The notes below the pieces were generated by a model, which had not been told where the DNA came from, made no database searches, and saw only the letters and a program-made list of their open reading frames with translations. A program made the position numbers and the translations under genes. From the NCBI RefSeq assembly GCF_017744655.1, contig NZ_JAGIAW010000006.1, forward strand, positions 1 to 64,000: 64,000 nucleotides of DNA. Direction: 5' to 3'. Each line of letters begins with the position of its first letter. Positions within the stretch are counted from its first letter, which is position 1. Source of the DNA: Devosia sp. GTDB taxonomy: Bacteria; Pseudomonadota; Alphaproteobacteria; Rhizobiales; Devosiaceae. This document shows positions 18,184 to 26,853 of the stretch, one piece after another.

Positions 18184-19419
18184 TCACGCAGGTCGGCGAT
18201 ATTGGTAGATGCCGACGTCGATGGAGCCTTCGGTGAAACCGGCTTCGCAATAGCTCAGGTAATAGACCCATTTGCGCTTAAAGGTTTCGTCGTAACCGAG
18301 CGGGGCGATCATGGGCCAGCGTTCGAGGAAGCGCTCACGCCAGAGTTTTAGGGTCTTGGCGTAGGACAGGCGGAAGGTTTCGACGTTTTCGAGAACGAGG
18401 CCATACTTTTCGCCGAATTCGCGCATCACCGTCTTGGTCAGCAGCATACCGCCGGGGAAGATGTAACGCTGGATGAAGTCGGGACCGCTGCGATAGCCGT
18501 CGAAATCAGCTTCGTTGATGGTGATGGCCTGGATGGCGGCGGTGCCGCCCGGCTTCAGGCGATCATGCACGGTCTGGAAATAGCTCGGCCAATTGTCCTC
18601 GCCTACCGCCTCGATCATCTCGATGGAGCCGATATGGTCGAACTGCCCTTCGGTGTGGCGATAGTCTTCGAAGACCAGGGTGGCGAACTTGTCGAGGCCC
18701 TGGCGCGCAAGGCGCTCCTGGCCGTATTTGAGCTGTTCGGCGGAGAGAGTGATCCCACGCAGATTGGCCTCGTAGTCGCGGGCGACGGTTTCGGCAAAGC
18801 CGCCCCAGCCGCAGCCGATTTCGAGCACGGAGGAGCCGGGCGTGACCCCGGCCATATCGGCAACACGACGATATTTGGTGCGCTGGGCTTCTTCGAGGCT
18901 CTGATCGCCGGAGGTGAAGACCGCTGAGGAATAGGTCATCGAAGGGTCGAGCCATTGGCCATAGAAGTCATTGCCGAGGTCGTAGTGCTCGGCGATGTTC
19001 TTCTTGGAGCCTTCGAGCGTGTTGCGGCGCGACATGTGGTAGTGGAGATCGGTGGCGGCGCGGCGGAAAAAGCCGTTGCCGGCGCTCTCGAACATGTCGC
19101 GGTTTTGCAAGAAGAAGCGGAACAGCGCCGTGAGATCGTCGACCTCGATATCGCCATTCATATAGGCGGCGGCAAAGCCGACCGTGCCGCGGCGCATGGC
19201 CTCGGTGATGACCTTGAAATTGTTCAGTCGCAGGACGGCGTGTTCGCCCGTCTTGGTATTGCCCATGGTCCGCGTGCGGCCATTGGGCAAAATGACGGTC
19301 ACGGCCCCGAACTTTGGGTGGCCGATCAGGGCAAAACCGATCTTTTCGACCAGAAAGGAGGCAAAACGCGTCCATGGCGTTACGCCGGTATTGGAGTGGT
19401 CTACTGCTGTTTTACTCAT
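18184..19419 (-). CDS. cfa: Cyclopropane-fatty-acyl-phospholipid synthase family methyltransferase
   Basis: 411 aa from ATG 19419; an open frame extends to 19476 but its extra 19 residues look unconserved. The SAM-binding motif VLEIGCGWGGFAETVA is clear, with downstream family segments GSIEMIEAVGEDNWPSYF and YIFPGGMLLT. The N-terminal lipid-binding region contains NNFKVITEAMRRGTVGFAAAYMNGDIEVDDL. The enzyme adds a methylene bridge to unsaturated acyl chains in membrane phospholipids using S-adenosylmethionine. It stands alone. Confidence 0.92.
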   Translation of the reverse strand: MSKTAVDHSNTGVTPWTRFASFLVEKIGFALIGHPKFGAVTVILPNGRTRTMGNTKTGEHAVLRLNNFKVITEAMRRGTVGFAAAYMNGDIEVDDLTALFRFFLQNRDMFESAGNGFFRRAATDLHYHMSRRNTLEGSKKNIAEHYDLGNDFYGQWLDPSMTYSSAVFTSGDQSLEEAQRTKYRRVADMAGVTPGSSVLEIGCGWGGFAETVARDYEANLRGITLSAEQLKYGQERLARQGLDKFATLVFEDYRHTEGQFDHIGSIEMIEAVGEDNWPSYFQTVHDRLKPGGTAAIQAITINEADFDGYRSGPDFIQRYIFPGGMLLTKTVMREFGEKYGLVLENVETFRLSYAKTLKLWRERFLERWPMIAPLGYDETFKRKWVYYLSYCEAGFTEGSIDVGIYQYRRPA

Positions 19420-19799
19420 TGCGCCGCTACATCCAACCATCGCGATGCGGGCCGGAGCGAGCCAGGCAAAATGCACAGCTTCGGCCGCGGGGTCATCCCC
19501 TTGAGCCGAAGCAATAGTGCTTCCCAGTGGATGCCCATCAATAGTTTAACGGGCATTAACGGATATGCAAGCAGCAGTTTGATGCCCGATGCCGGACCGA
19601 CGGAACCCGACCCGCAGGGAGCCAGAGGCTCACGAGGATCGTTGAAAAAATGATTCCGGGAACTGACCCAAGCCGTTGATGGGCCAAGCCTCCCGGCGCT
19701 GGCGAAAGCACTTAATGAAGCACGCACGTCGCTGTTTCCCCCGTAGTCTCATCTCGACTACGAGGTGAGTAACGCGTTGGATCAGATAGAGTTTCCTCC
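19420..19799. other. Intergenic region without a recognisable gene
   Basis: I see no convincing coding sequence. The region contains a perfect 7-bp inverted repeat (CGTAGTC/GACTACG, about 19742-19762), but neither side has a uridine tract, so it is not a clear intrinsic terminator for recJ. Confidence 0.5.
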
Positions 19800-21590
19800 T
19801 TATCGCGGAATGCGCGCGATATCGGTGAGGCGGAATTGGACCTGTTCGCGGCCCTGATAGTGGTCGAGTGAGAGGCTGCCGGCAAAATGCAGGGGCTGTT
19901 CGCCATCGCGCAGCAGGATATCGCCGAGGGGCGTGCCGGCGGCGCGGAAGGCGATGGCTTTCAGCTTTGCGCCATCGTCGGACGACAGGGTGAAGCTGAC
20001 ATGACCGCCCTTGCCGACTACCTGGGCGAAGCGCGCCCGATGGGACGGGAAGGCGAAGACCGGGCCGGGATTGCCGGAGCCAAAGGGGCCGGCACGTTCG
20101 ATATTGTGGAGGAGGTCGACGGTGGCGCCACGGGCCGTGAGAGCGGCATCGACCTTGAGTGCGGACGCCGCGCGGGCCGTGGTGACGCTGTTGCTCAACT
20201 GATCGGAGATGAAGGAGCGGAAGGGGCCGAGATCGCCGGGGCGGAGGGTGACACCGGCGGCCATGGCGTGACCGCCGCCTTTGGGGACCAGGCCGGCTTC
20301 GACGGCTGCAATCACCGCACTGCCGAGATCGACGCCGGGCACAGAACGGCCTGAGCCGGTGCCGGTGCCATCGGGGTGGAGGGCGATAGCGAAGGCCGGG
20401 CGATCGAAACGCTCCTTGAGGCGCGCGGCGACGAGGCCGACGATGCCGGGATGCCAATTGGCCGAGGCGAGGACGAGAACCGGGGGCCCCTCGCCTGCCC
20501 CGATTTCGGCAGCGGCGACGGATGTCGCTTCTTCGACGGCTTCGACCTCGATGCGCTGGCGTTCGGTGTTCAGCTCGTCGAGCTTTGCGGCGATGACGAG
20601 GGCCTGGTGCTCGTCATCGAGGGCAAGGAGCTGGGTGCCGAGGGCGGCGTTGCCGATACGACCGCCGGCATTGATGCGGGGGCCGATGAGGTAGCCGAGG
20701 TGATAGGGATTGAGCGGGCCGCTGACGCGCGAGGCGAGGGCCAGCGCGGCCATGCCTTGATTGTCACCGCGGCGGGCGACTTCGAGGCCGCGCAGGACGA
20801 AGGCGCGGTTGAGGCCCACGAGAGGCACGACGTCGCAGACGGTGCCGAGGGCGACGATATCGAGCAGTTTCAGGAGATCCGGCAGGCCGGTATCGCCGCG
20901 CTGGCGCAGGGTGCGGTTTACGGCGACCAGAACCATGAAGGTGACGCCGGCGGCGCAGAGATAGCCGAGGCCAGAAATGTCGTCGGGGCGGTTGGGATTG
21001 ACCAGGGCCGTGGCGGGGGGAAGGTCGTGGTCGGAAAGGTGGTGGTCGATGACGAGGACATCGACGCCGCGGGAGCGGGCGTGGGCGATGGGACCATCGC
21101 TGGTGGTGCCGCAGTCGAGCGTGATGATGAGCGAGGCGCCGGCATCGATCAGCTTGTCCATGGCCGCGATATTGGGGCCGTAGCCTTCGAAGATACGGTC
21201 GGGGATGTGGACCTGCGGGGTGAGGCCGAAATGGGCGAGATAGCGCACTATCAGGGCGCACGAGCTGGCGCCATCGACGTCGTAGTCGCCGAAGAGCGCT
21301 ATAGACTCGTTGTCGGCGATGGCGCGGGCGAGACGACCGGAGAGATCATCCATGGCCGTCAGCGTCGAGGGATCGGGCATCAGGTTGCGGATGGTGGGTT
21401 CGAGATAGGCTTGCGCGCTATCGATATCGACGCCCCTGCCCGCGAGGATGCGCGACAGGATGTCCGAAATGCCGGCACGTTGGGCGATGGCGGTGGCCAT
21501 GCGCGCGCCCGACGCGTCCAGACGGTCGACCCAGGCCCGGCCGAGAACCGACTGAGTGACGTCAAGAAAATTGCGGCGCGTTTCCAGCAT
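19800..21590 (-). CDS. recJ: Single-stranded-DNA-specific exonuclease RecJ
   Basis: 596 aa, normal length for the family. DHH-domain motifs are GDYDVDG (101-107) and IDHHLSD (DHH at 182-184), followed by LVNPNRPDD and, in the DHHA1 region, GGGHAMAAGVTL. A C-terminal OB-fold region includes FGSGNPGPVFAFP. RecJ degrades single-stranded DNA 5' to 3' during recombination and mismatch repair. In Rhizobiales recJ is often near glpX and the homoserine dehydrogenase gene, as it is here, with a GNAT gene in between. Confidence 0.95.
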   Translation of the reverse strand: MLETRRNFLDVTQSVLGRAWVDRLDASGARMATAIAQRAGISDILSRILAGRGVDIDSAQAYLEPTIRNLMPDPSTLTAMDDLSGRLARAIADNESIALFGDYDVDGASSCALIVRYLAHFGLTPQVHIPDRIFEGYGPNIAAMDKLIDAGASLIITLDCGTTSDGPIAHARSRGVDVLVIDHHLSDHDLPPATALVNPNRPDDISGLGYLCAAGVTFMVLVAVNRTLRQRGDTGLPDLLKLLDIVALGTVCDVVPLVGLNRAFVLRGLEVARRGDNQGMAALALASRVSGPLNPYHLGYLIGPRINAGGRIGNAALGTQLLALDDEHQALVIAAKLDELNTERQRIEVEAVEEATSVAAAEIGAGEGPPVLVLASANWHPGIVGLVAARLKERFDRPAFAIALHPDGTGTGSGRSVPGVDLGSAVIAAVEAGLVPKGGGHAMAAGVTLRPGDLGPFRSFISDQLSNSVTTARAASALKVDAALTARGATVDLLHNIERAGPFGSGNPGPVFAFPSHRARFAQVVGKGGHVSFTLSSDDGAKLKAIAFRAAGTPLGDILLRDGEQPLHFAGSLSLDHYQGREQVQFRLTDIARIPR

Positions 21591-21628
21591 GGGCTGGTGT
21601 TAGGCGATTTGGCGGGACTGGTCGAGAG

Positions 21629-22189
21629 CTAGGTTGCCGGTGGCGGCGTTGCAGCCACCGGATCGTCGGCCAGCCGCCCAAATAGGGACATGTCCAAACG
21701 CTGACCATCGAGCACCATCTTTTGGCGCTGTTTGCCTTCATAGAGGAAGCCAGCTTTGAGCAGGACGCGATCCGACTGCTCATTGCCCTCGAGCGTCCAG
21801 GCTTCGAGCCGAAAGAGACCCATTTCTCTGTGGCCGTGCTGTGCCACGGCGCGGAGCGCTTCGGTGCCATAGCCGCGGCCCCAAAAGCCCGAGCCGATCT
21901 CGTAGCCGATAATGCCGGTCGATTGCTCGTGGTCGATGGAGTTTATGCGGATACAGCCAAGAAGTTGGCCGGTCTCCCTATCGCGGATCATCCAGGCGAA
22001 CCCCTTACCGGTCTTGCCGATGCGAACCATCCAGGCCACCACGCCCTGCGTGCGCTTTTGCGTCGGATTGCGTGGCAGGTTCGAGCGGTGTCCGCTGGCC
22101 GGATCGGCTAGAATTGGGTGGTATTCGCGCCAATCTTCGAGAACGGCGGGCGTGAGGCGCAGGCGAGCGGTCTCAAGAGGAAGGGACAT
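21629..22189 (-). CDS. GNAT-family N-acetyltransferase (RimJ/RimL-like)
   Basis: 186 aa. It opens MSLPLETARLRLTPAVLEDW, the usual start of RimJ/RimL-type acetyltransferases. The acetyl-CoA-binding pattern is visible in GSGFWGRGYGTEALRAVAQHG, and the late strand in FRLEAWTLEGNEQSDRVLLKAGF. Members acetylate N-termini of ribosomal proteins, antibiotics or small amines; the acceptor here is unknown. It lies between recJ and glpX in the same direction, 3 nt from glpX. Confidence 0.88.
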   Translation of the reverse strand: MSLPLETARLRLTPAVLEDWREYHPILADPASGHRSNLPRNPTQKRTQGVVAWMVRIGKTGKGFAWMIRDRETGQLLGCIRINSIDHEQSTGIIGYEIGSGFWGRGYGTEALRAVAQHGHREMGLFRLEAWTLEGNEQSDRVLLKAGFLYEGKQRQKMVLDGQRLDMSLFGRLADDPVAATPPPAT

Positions 22190-22192
22190 GAC

Positions 22193-23179
22193 CTACCTTG
22201 CGTGCCTTGCCTTGATCCAGCGGGTGGTCTGGCTCCAGGAGCGCATGACGACGGTTGAGGTTTCGACCCATTGGCGGCGGAGTTTTACGCCTTCAACCAG
22301 GGAGCCGTCGGTAATACCGGTAGCCGAGAACAGGACGTCGCCGGAGGCGAGGTCGCCGACATTGTAGACGCGGTTGGCGTCGGTGATGCCCATTTCGCGG
22401 GCGCGAGTGCGCTTGTCGGGGGTGTCGAGGATGAGTTTGCCCTGCATCTGGCCGCCGATGCAGCGGAGGGCCGCCGCGGCTAGCACGCCTTCGGGGGCGC
22501 CGCCGGAGCCGAGATAGATGTCGACGCCGGTATCCTCGGTGTTCACGGCGTGGATGACGCCGGCAATGTCGCCATCGCTGAGAAGTTTCACCGAGACGCC
22601 GGCCATGCGGAGCTCTTCGAGGAGGCCGGCATGGCGCGGGCGGTCGAGGACGATCGCAGTGATTTCTGAAACAGGGACGCCCTTGGTCTTGGCGAGGGCT
22701 TTTACATTCTCGGTGGCGGACCACTCGATATTGACCGTGTCGGCCGGATATTCGGCGCCGATGGCGATCTTGTGCATGTAGACGTTGCGGGCAACATTCA
22801 GGAGGCCGCCGCGCTCGGCCATGGCGAGGACGACGAGGGAATCGGGCTGGTTCTTGGCGCAGAGGGTGACGCCTTCGAGGGGATCGACGGCGATGTCGAC
22901 CTCGGGGCCGTCGCCGGTGCCGGCGGGCTGGCCGACATAGAGATCATCACACTCGAATTCCTCGCCCTCGCCGATGACGATGCGGCCGGCAATGGAGACG
23001 CGGTCCAGCTCGGCGCGCATGGCTTTTACGGACGCCTCGTCCGCCGCTTTTTCGTCGCCCTTGCCGCGCCATTCGGCGGCCGCGATGGCGGCGCGCTCGG
23101 TGACGCGCACCATTTCGAGGGTCAGCGAGCGATGGAGGTGTGCCGGCGATCTGCCGTCATCGGCCTTGCTGAGCTTCAT
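22193..23179 (-). CDS. glpX: Class II fructose-1,6-bisphosphatase
   Basis: 328 aa from ATG 23179, with GGGAGAG upstream. GlpX motifs are visible: VIGEGEEFECDDLYVG, the metal-binding VDIAVDPLEG, and LGSGGAPEGVLAAAAL. The enzyme dephosphorylates fructose 1,6-bisphosphate in gluconeogenesis and in the Calvin cycle where present. It follows the homoserine dehydrogenase gene by 32 nt in the same direction, so co-transcription is likely. Confidence 0.95.
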   Translation of the reverse strand: MKLSKADDGRSPAHLHRSLTLEMVRVTERAAIAAAEWRGKGDEKAADEASVKAMRAELDRVSIAGRIVIGEGEEFECDDLYVGQPAGTGDGPEVDIAVDPLEGVTLCAKNQPDSLVVLAMAERGGLLNVARNVYMHKIAIGAEYPADTVNIEWSATENVKALAKTKGVPVSEITAIVLDRPRHAGLLEELRMAGVSVKLLSDGDIAGVIHAVNTEDTGVDIYLGSGGAPEGVLAAAALRCIGGQMQGKLILDTPDKRTRAREMGITDANRVYNVGDLASGDVLFSATGITDGSLVEGVKLRRQWVETSTVVMRSWSQTTRWIKARHAR

Positions 23180-23211
23180 TTTCTCTCCCGGTGCCTGGCA
23201 CCGGGAGGGTG

Positions 23212-24738
23212 TCAGAGCTTCTCGATGCGAATTAGCTGCGGTTCGCCGACTATGAAACCGTCCGCAGCGATTTGCGCAAGCGCTTCGCGCACGGATGATT
23301 CCAAAGTCTGTTGGGTAATCATCACAACGGTGCGTGAAGGCGAGCCATCGGGGGCGATGGCCTTCGCAGCCAGGTCGGAGCGCTGGATGACCGAATCGAT
23401 GGAGATCGACTTTTCGCCCATGCGGGTGGTGATGGCGGCGAGTGCACCGGGCACATCCTTGGCGGCGAGGCGGATATAGAAGCCGCCTTCATGGGCGCGA
23501 GCCGGCGCTTCGCGATAGGGCAGAAGCTCGTCGCTCGGCACGCCGAGCGGGGGCACGCGGGTTCCACGGGCGATGTCGAGGATGTCGGAGAGAACCGAGG
23601 AGGCCGTGGGCGGGCCACCGGCGCCGGGGCCGGCGAGCAGGAGCTCGTGGACGTGATCGGTTTCGAGTGCCACCGCGTTCATGACGCCATCGACGCCGGC
23701 AATGGCTGAGCCCTTGGGCACGAAGGTCGGATGCACGCGCTGCTCGATGCCGTTTTCGGTGCGCTCCGCAATGCCGAGCAGCTTGATCTTGTAGCCGAGA
23801 TCGGCTGCGACCTGGATATCGTGCTGGGTGATGCGCGAAATGCCTTCGATGCGCATCTTGTCGGGCGCGATCTCATAGCCGAAGCAGAGCGTAGCGAGAA
23901 TCGAGAGCTTGTGGGCCGTGTCGAAACCTTCGACGTCGAAGGTCGGATCGGCTTCGGCATAGCCCAATGCCTGCGCGTCCTTAAGGCAATCGGCGAAGGT
24001 GATACCTTCATTGCCCATGCGGGTCAGGATGTAATTGCAGGTGCCGTTCATGATGCCAAAGACCTTGGCGATGCGAGCGGAGCCCAGGCCTTCGCGAAGA
24101 GTCTTGATGACGGGGATACCGCCGGCAACAGCCGCTTCGAAGCCGAGCTGGGCGCCCGATTCTTCGGCGAGTTTTGCCAAGAGAACGCCGTGTTTGGCGA
24201 GGAGTGCCTTATTGGCCGTGACGACCGGACGGCCGATTTCGAGGGCGGATTTGACCGCGGCGAAGGCCGGGCCGTCTTCGCCGCCGATGAGTTCGACGAA
24301 GAGATCGATGCTGTCGGATTTGGCGAGGGCGACCGGATCGTCGAACCACTCAAGCCCAGAAATATCAATGCCGCGGTCGCGGGAACGCGAGCGCGCGGCA
24401 ACGGCGGTCACCTGCAATTGGCGGCCGAGTTTTTTATTGAGCTCGGCGCCGTCTTTCTGGAGGATACGCACGAGCGTGGCGCCGACATTGCCAAGACCGG
24501 CAACGCCGATGCGGAGCGGCGTCTGGGTTTCCGTTTCGCCAAATTCGGTCATGGCCTTGAGGATGCGCGCGCGCGTTTCGCTGCGCGGCTCACGGCCGTC
24601 GCGCAGGTCGAAAACGAAGAGCGGATCGCCTGCTACAATGCGGCCAAAACGGGTCGGAGTCCAACCGCGGGCGGAGATGAAAGATTCGACGGATTGGCGG
24701 AAAGACTGGATATCGCTCATGGTGCGCGACATGTGCAT
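23212..24738 (-). CDS. hom: Homoserine dehydrogenase with an N-terminal helical extension
   Basis: 508 aa if started at ATG 24738 (AGGCAAG upstream); ATG 24720 gives 502 aa and ATG 24552 gives the usual 446. The core has the NAD(P)-binding motif GVAGLGNVGATL, the homoserine dehydrogenase region with VTANKALLAKHG, and a C-terminal ACT domain (GGFYIRLAAKDVPGALAAI) for feedback control. It converts aspartate semialdehyde to homoserine on the way to threonine and methionine. The extra 50-60 residues before the core resemble small stand-alone alphaproteobacterial proteins with helix-turn-helix-like composition. This may be a fusion or a mis-extended frame. Confidence 0.9.
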   Translation of the reverse strand: MHMSRTMSDIQSFRQSVESFISARGWTPTRFGRIVAGDPLFVFDLRDGREPRSETRARILKAMTEFGETETQTPLRIGVAGLGNVGATLVRILQKDGAELNKKLGRQLQVTAVAARSRSRDRGIDISGLEWFDDPVALAKSDSIDLFVELIGGEDGPAFAAVKSALEIGRPVVTANKALLAKHGVLLAKLAEESGAQLGFEAAVAGGIPVIKTLREGLGSARIAKVFGIMNGTCNYILTRMGNEGITFADCLKDAQALGYAEADPTFDVEGFDTAHKLSILATLCFGYEIAPDKMRIEGISRITQHDIQVAADLGYKIKLLGIAERTENGIEQRVHPTFVPKGSAIAGVDGVMNAVALETDHVHELLLAGPGAGGPPTASSVLSDILDIARGTRVPPLGVPSDELLPYREAPARAHEGGFYIRLAAKDVPGALAAITTRMGEKSISIDSVIQRSDLAAKAIAPDGSPSRTVVMITQQTLESSVREALAQIAADGFIVGEPQLIRIEKL

Positions 24739-24796
24739 AGGAACTTGCCTAGCCGTCAATAGGCATTTTGACGGCCAGGCAGTGTTTCGCAGGCGA

Positions 24797-25780
24797 TTAC
24801 TGCGCCTTAGCCGCAGTTGCGGCACGGCCGACTTCGGCGGCGACGGTTGGAAAACCCCAGCGGAGGGAAACCGGCGTGACGGCGCCGCTGACGGCCATGG
24901 TGATCTCGTCGCCGACGAGCTTGGTATAAGCCTCCCTGGCGACCAGCGGGGAAAGCTTGATCAGGTCCATGCCGAAGAACTCGTCGGCGGACTTCTGATC
25001 GTTGAAGAAGCTCAGCAGCATATCGGCGGGAATTTTGTCAAAATTCTCGTAGCTGACGAAATAGGAAATGCCGGTATCGTTGGGGATGGCTTCGCTTGGT
25101 TCATGGGCGGAGACGAGGCCGATATCGACGAAGAGCTGGACGCGCGGGTCGCCTTCAAGGCGCACCGAAACCTGGCCGTCATTGCGGTTGACGACGTTGG
25201 CGAAGACCGTGCCCTGGGCGTCGGGATATTTGCTGATTTCGGCTTCGAGGAAGGCCTGGGTGTCGGCGACCAACTTGTCGGCTTCGGCGGAGAGGCCGAG
25301 GGCCTTGGCGGTGAGGGTGACGACATCCTGCCAGCCGGCGAACCAGGGCTTGTCGGGATAGGCGACGACGGGGGCGATATTGCTCAGGAGGGCGTATTCG
25401 TCTAGGGTCAGGCCGGAATAGGGCGCAATGATCACGTCGGGCGCCAGAGCCGCGATGGCTTCGATTGGCGGCTCGGTGACATTGGGCAGGATGGTGGGGG
25501 TCGCAAAGCCGTGCTCTTTGAGAGCAGCTTCGGTCCAGGGGAGGAGGCCATCTTCACCGCCGCCATAGGCGAAGAAGGGAATGCCGACCGGGGCGACGCC
25601 GAGATCGATCACCACGTCCTGGGCCGACCAGCCCCAGGTGACGACGCGCTCCGGCTTGGCTTCGATGGTGGCCGAGCCCAGGGCGTGTTCGATGGTGACG
25701 GGGAAAGTGTCGGCGGCGAAGGCCGGTGCGGAAACGCAAAGGGCGGTAGCGAGGGCGAGAGCCCCGATGAGCTGACGCAT
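24797..25780 (-). CDS. Iron-type ABC transporter substrate-binding protein (paralogue 1)
   Basis: 327 aa. ATG 25780 follows AAAGGAG. The signal peptide LIGALALATALCVSAPAFA is likely cut before ADTFPV. The mature start FPVTIEHALGSATIEAKPERVVTWGW is typical of FepB/FhuD-type binding proteins. It is a clear paralogue of the next upstream gene, which shares the FPVT-EHA-G and RVVTWGW patterns and the pattern PVGIPF-AYGGGEDG. Both are transcribed leftward, 25 nt apart. No permease or ATPase gene adjoins them, so they may feed the importer at 14058-16962 or one elsewhere. Confidence 0.9.
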   Translation of the reverse strand: MRQLIGALALATALCVSAPAFAADTFPVTIEHALGSATIEAKPERVVTWGWSAQDVVIDLGVAPVGIPFFAYGGGEDGLLPWTEAALKEHGFATPTILPNVTEPPIEAIAALAPDVIIAPYSGLTLDEYALLSNIAPVVAYPDKPWFAGWQDVVTLTAKALGLSAEADKLVADTQAFLEAEISKYPDAQGTVFANVVNRNDGQVSVRLEGDPRVQLFVDIGLVSAHEPSEAIPNDTGISYFVSYENFDKIPADMLLSFFNDQKSADEFFGMDLIKLSPLVAREAYTKLVGDEITMAVSGAVTPVSLRWGFPTVAAEVGRAATAAKAQ

Positions 25781-25805
25781 GGTGTTTCTCCTTTATTAGG
25801 ACGGC

Positions 25806-26777
25806 TTACTGGCCGGTGACCTTCTCGGCGGCTGAGGCCAAAACATCGAGATAGGTCGGGAAGCCCCAATGCAGGGACAGCACGCTCGGCGGGGAGACGG
25901 CCGCGACATTTTCGGTGCCGACCAAGGCGGCGAGGCCGCCATTGACGATGGGGGGATAATTAGCCGCGTAGGATCTGGCGAGCCATTCGTCGAGCGCGGA
26001 CTGCTCTTCGTAATAGGTGACGAAGATATCGCCCTTGAGATTGTCGAACAGTTCGTAGCTGAGGGAATAGTAGAAGGCGCCGTCGTTGGGCGCGTTCTCG
26101 GCGACGCTGGGATCGAGGGTCATGCCGAGATCAGTCAGGAATTTCATGCGGGCATCGAGCGGCGCGTAGACAGCGATCGAGCCATCGTAGTCATTGGCGC
26201 TGGCGAAGGTGATTTCCTTTAGCGCGGGGTGTTTTGCGACTTCGCTTTCGAGCCAGGTGGTGGTTTCGGCAACGAGAGCCTCGGCTTCGTCGGCCTTGCC
26301 CAGCGCCTTGCCGATTGTCGTCGTTACCTCCTGCCACGGCGTCGACCACGCATCGCCGCTATAGGCGACAGTCGGGGCGATGGCGGAGAACAGCGCGTAT
26401 TGCTCTTCGGTGATGCCGGAGAAGACGGCGAGGATCAGGTCGGGCTCGAGCGCTGCGATCTGTTCGAAGGGGGGCTCAGAGCCGTTTTCGAGCACGGTCG
26501 GCTTGTCGCCTTCGACCTCGGCGAGCGCTTCTTCGATCCATGGCTTGATGCCATCTTCGCCGCCGCCATAGGCGTGGAAGGGAATGCCGACGGGCGTGAC
26601 GCCGAGGGCGAGGACGGCGTCTTCATTGCCCCAGCCCCAGGTGACGATCCGCTTGGGCTCGGCGTCGATGGTCGTTTCGCCCCAAGCATGCTCGAGCGTG
26701 ACGGGGAAGCTCTGGGCCAGCGCCATGGTGGGCGATGTGGCCACAAGAGCGGCAAAAACCAGCGAACGGAGGATCAT
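25806..26777 (-). CDS. Iron-type ABC transporter substrate-binding protein (paralogue 2)
   Basis: 323 aa from ATG 26777, preceded by AAGGTGA. The signal peptide is ILRSLVFAALVATSPTMALAQ. The mature part starts SFPVTLEHAWGETTIDAEPK and keeps the pattern of its neighbour throughout, so the pair arose by tandem duplication with substantial later divergence. An IRO-like motif lies 41 nt upstream of the start, so both genes are probably expressed under iron limitation. The different residues in otherwise matched blocks suggest related but distinct ligands. Confidence 0.9.
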   Translation of the reverse strand: MILRSLVFAALVATSPTMALAQSFPVTLEHAWGETTIDAEPKRIVTWGWGNEDAVLALGVTPVGIPFHAYGGGEDGIKPWIEEALAEVEGDKPTVLENGSEPPFEQIAALEPDLILAVFSGITEEQYALFSAIAPTVAYSGDAWSTPWQEVTTTIGKALGKADEAEALVAETTTWLESEVAKHPALKEITFASANDYDGSIAVYAPLDARMKFLTDLGMTLDPSVAENAPNDGAFYYSLSYELFDNLKGDIFVTYYEEQSALDEWLARSYAANYPPIVNGGLAALVGTENVAAVSPPSVLSLHWGFPTYLDVLASAAEKVTGQ

Positions 26778-26817
26778 GGATCACCTTCTGTGTGGAAGTG
26801 CTTCTCCATACAAAAGG

Positions 26818-26832
26818 TGATTTCTGATGTCA
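26818..26832. promoter_or_regulatory. Second candidate iron-responsive (IRO/RirA) box
   Basis: TGA-TTTCTGATG-TCA fits TGA-N9-TCA and lies 41 nt upstream of the first tandem binding-protein gene, nearly the same placement as the box at 17961. Regulation by RirA is inferred from the motif and the neighbouring iron genes. Confidence 0.45.
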
Positions 26833-26853
26833 TGTAATATTTGGTGGTTTGCC

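Noticed and set aside
19742-19762. Hairpin CGTAGTC/GACTACG downstream of recJ
   Set aside because: No T-tract on either strand; could be chance, so listed only as part of the intergenic region.
20376-21632. 418-codon plus-strand open frame over recJ
   Set aside because: recJ on the minus strand carries the DHH motifs; the plus-strand frame has no domain text.
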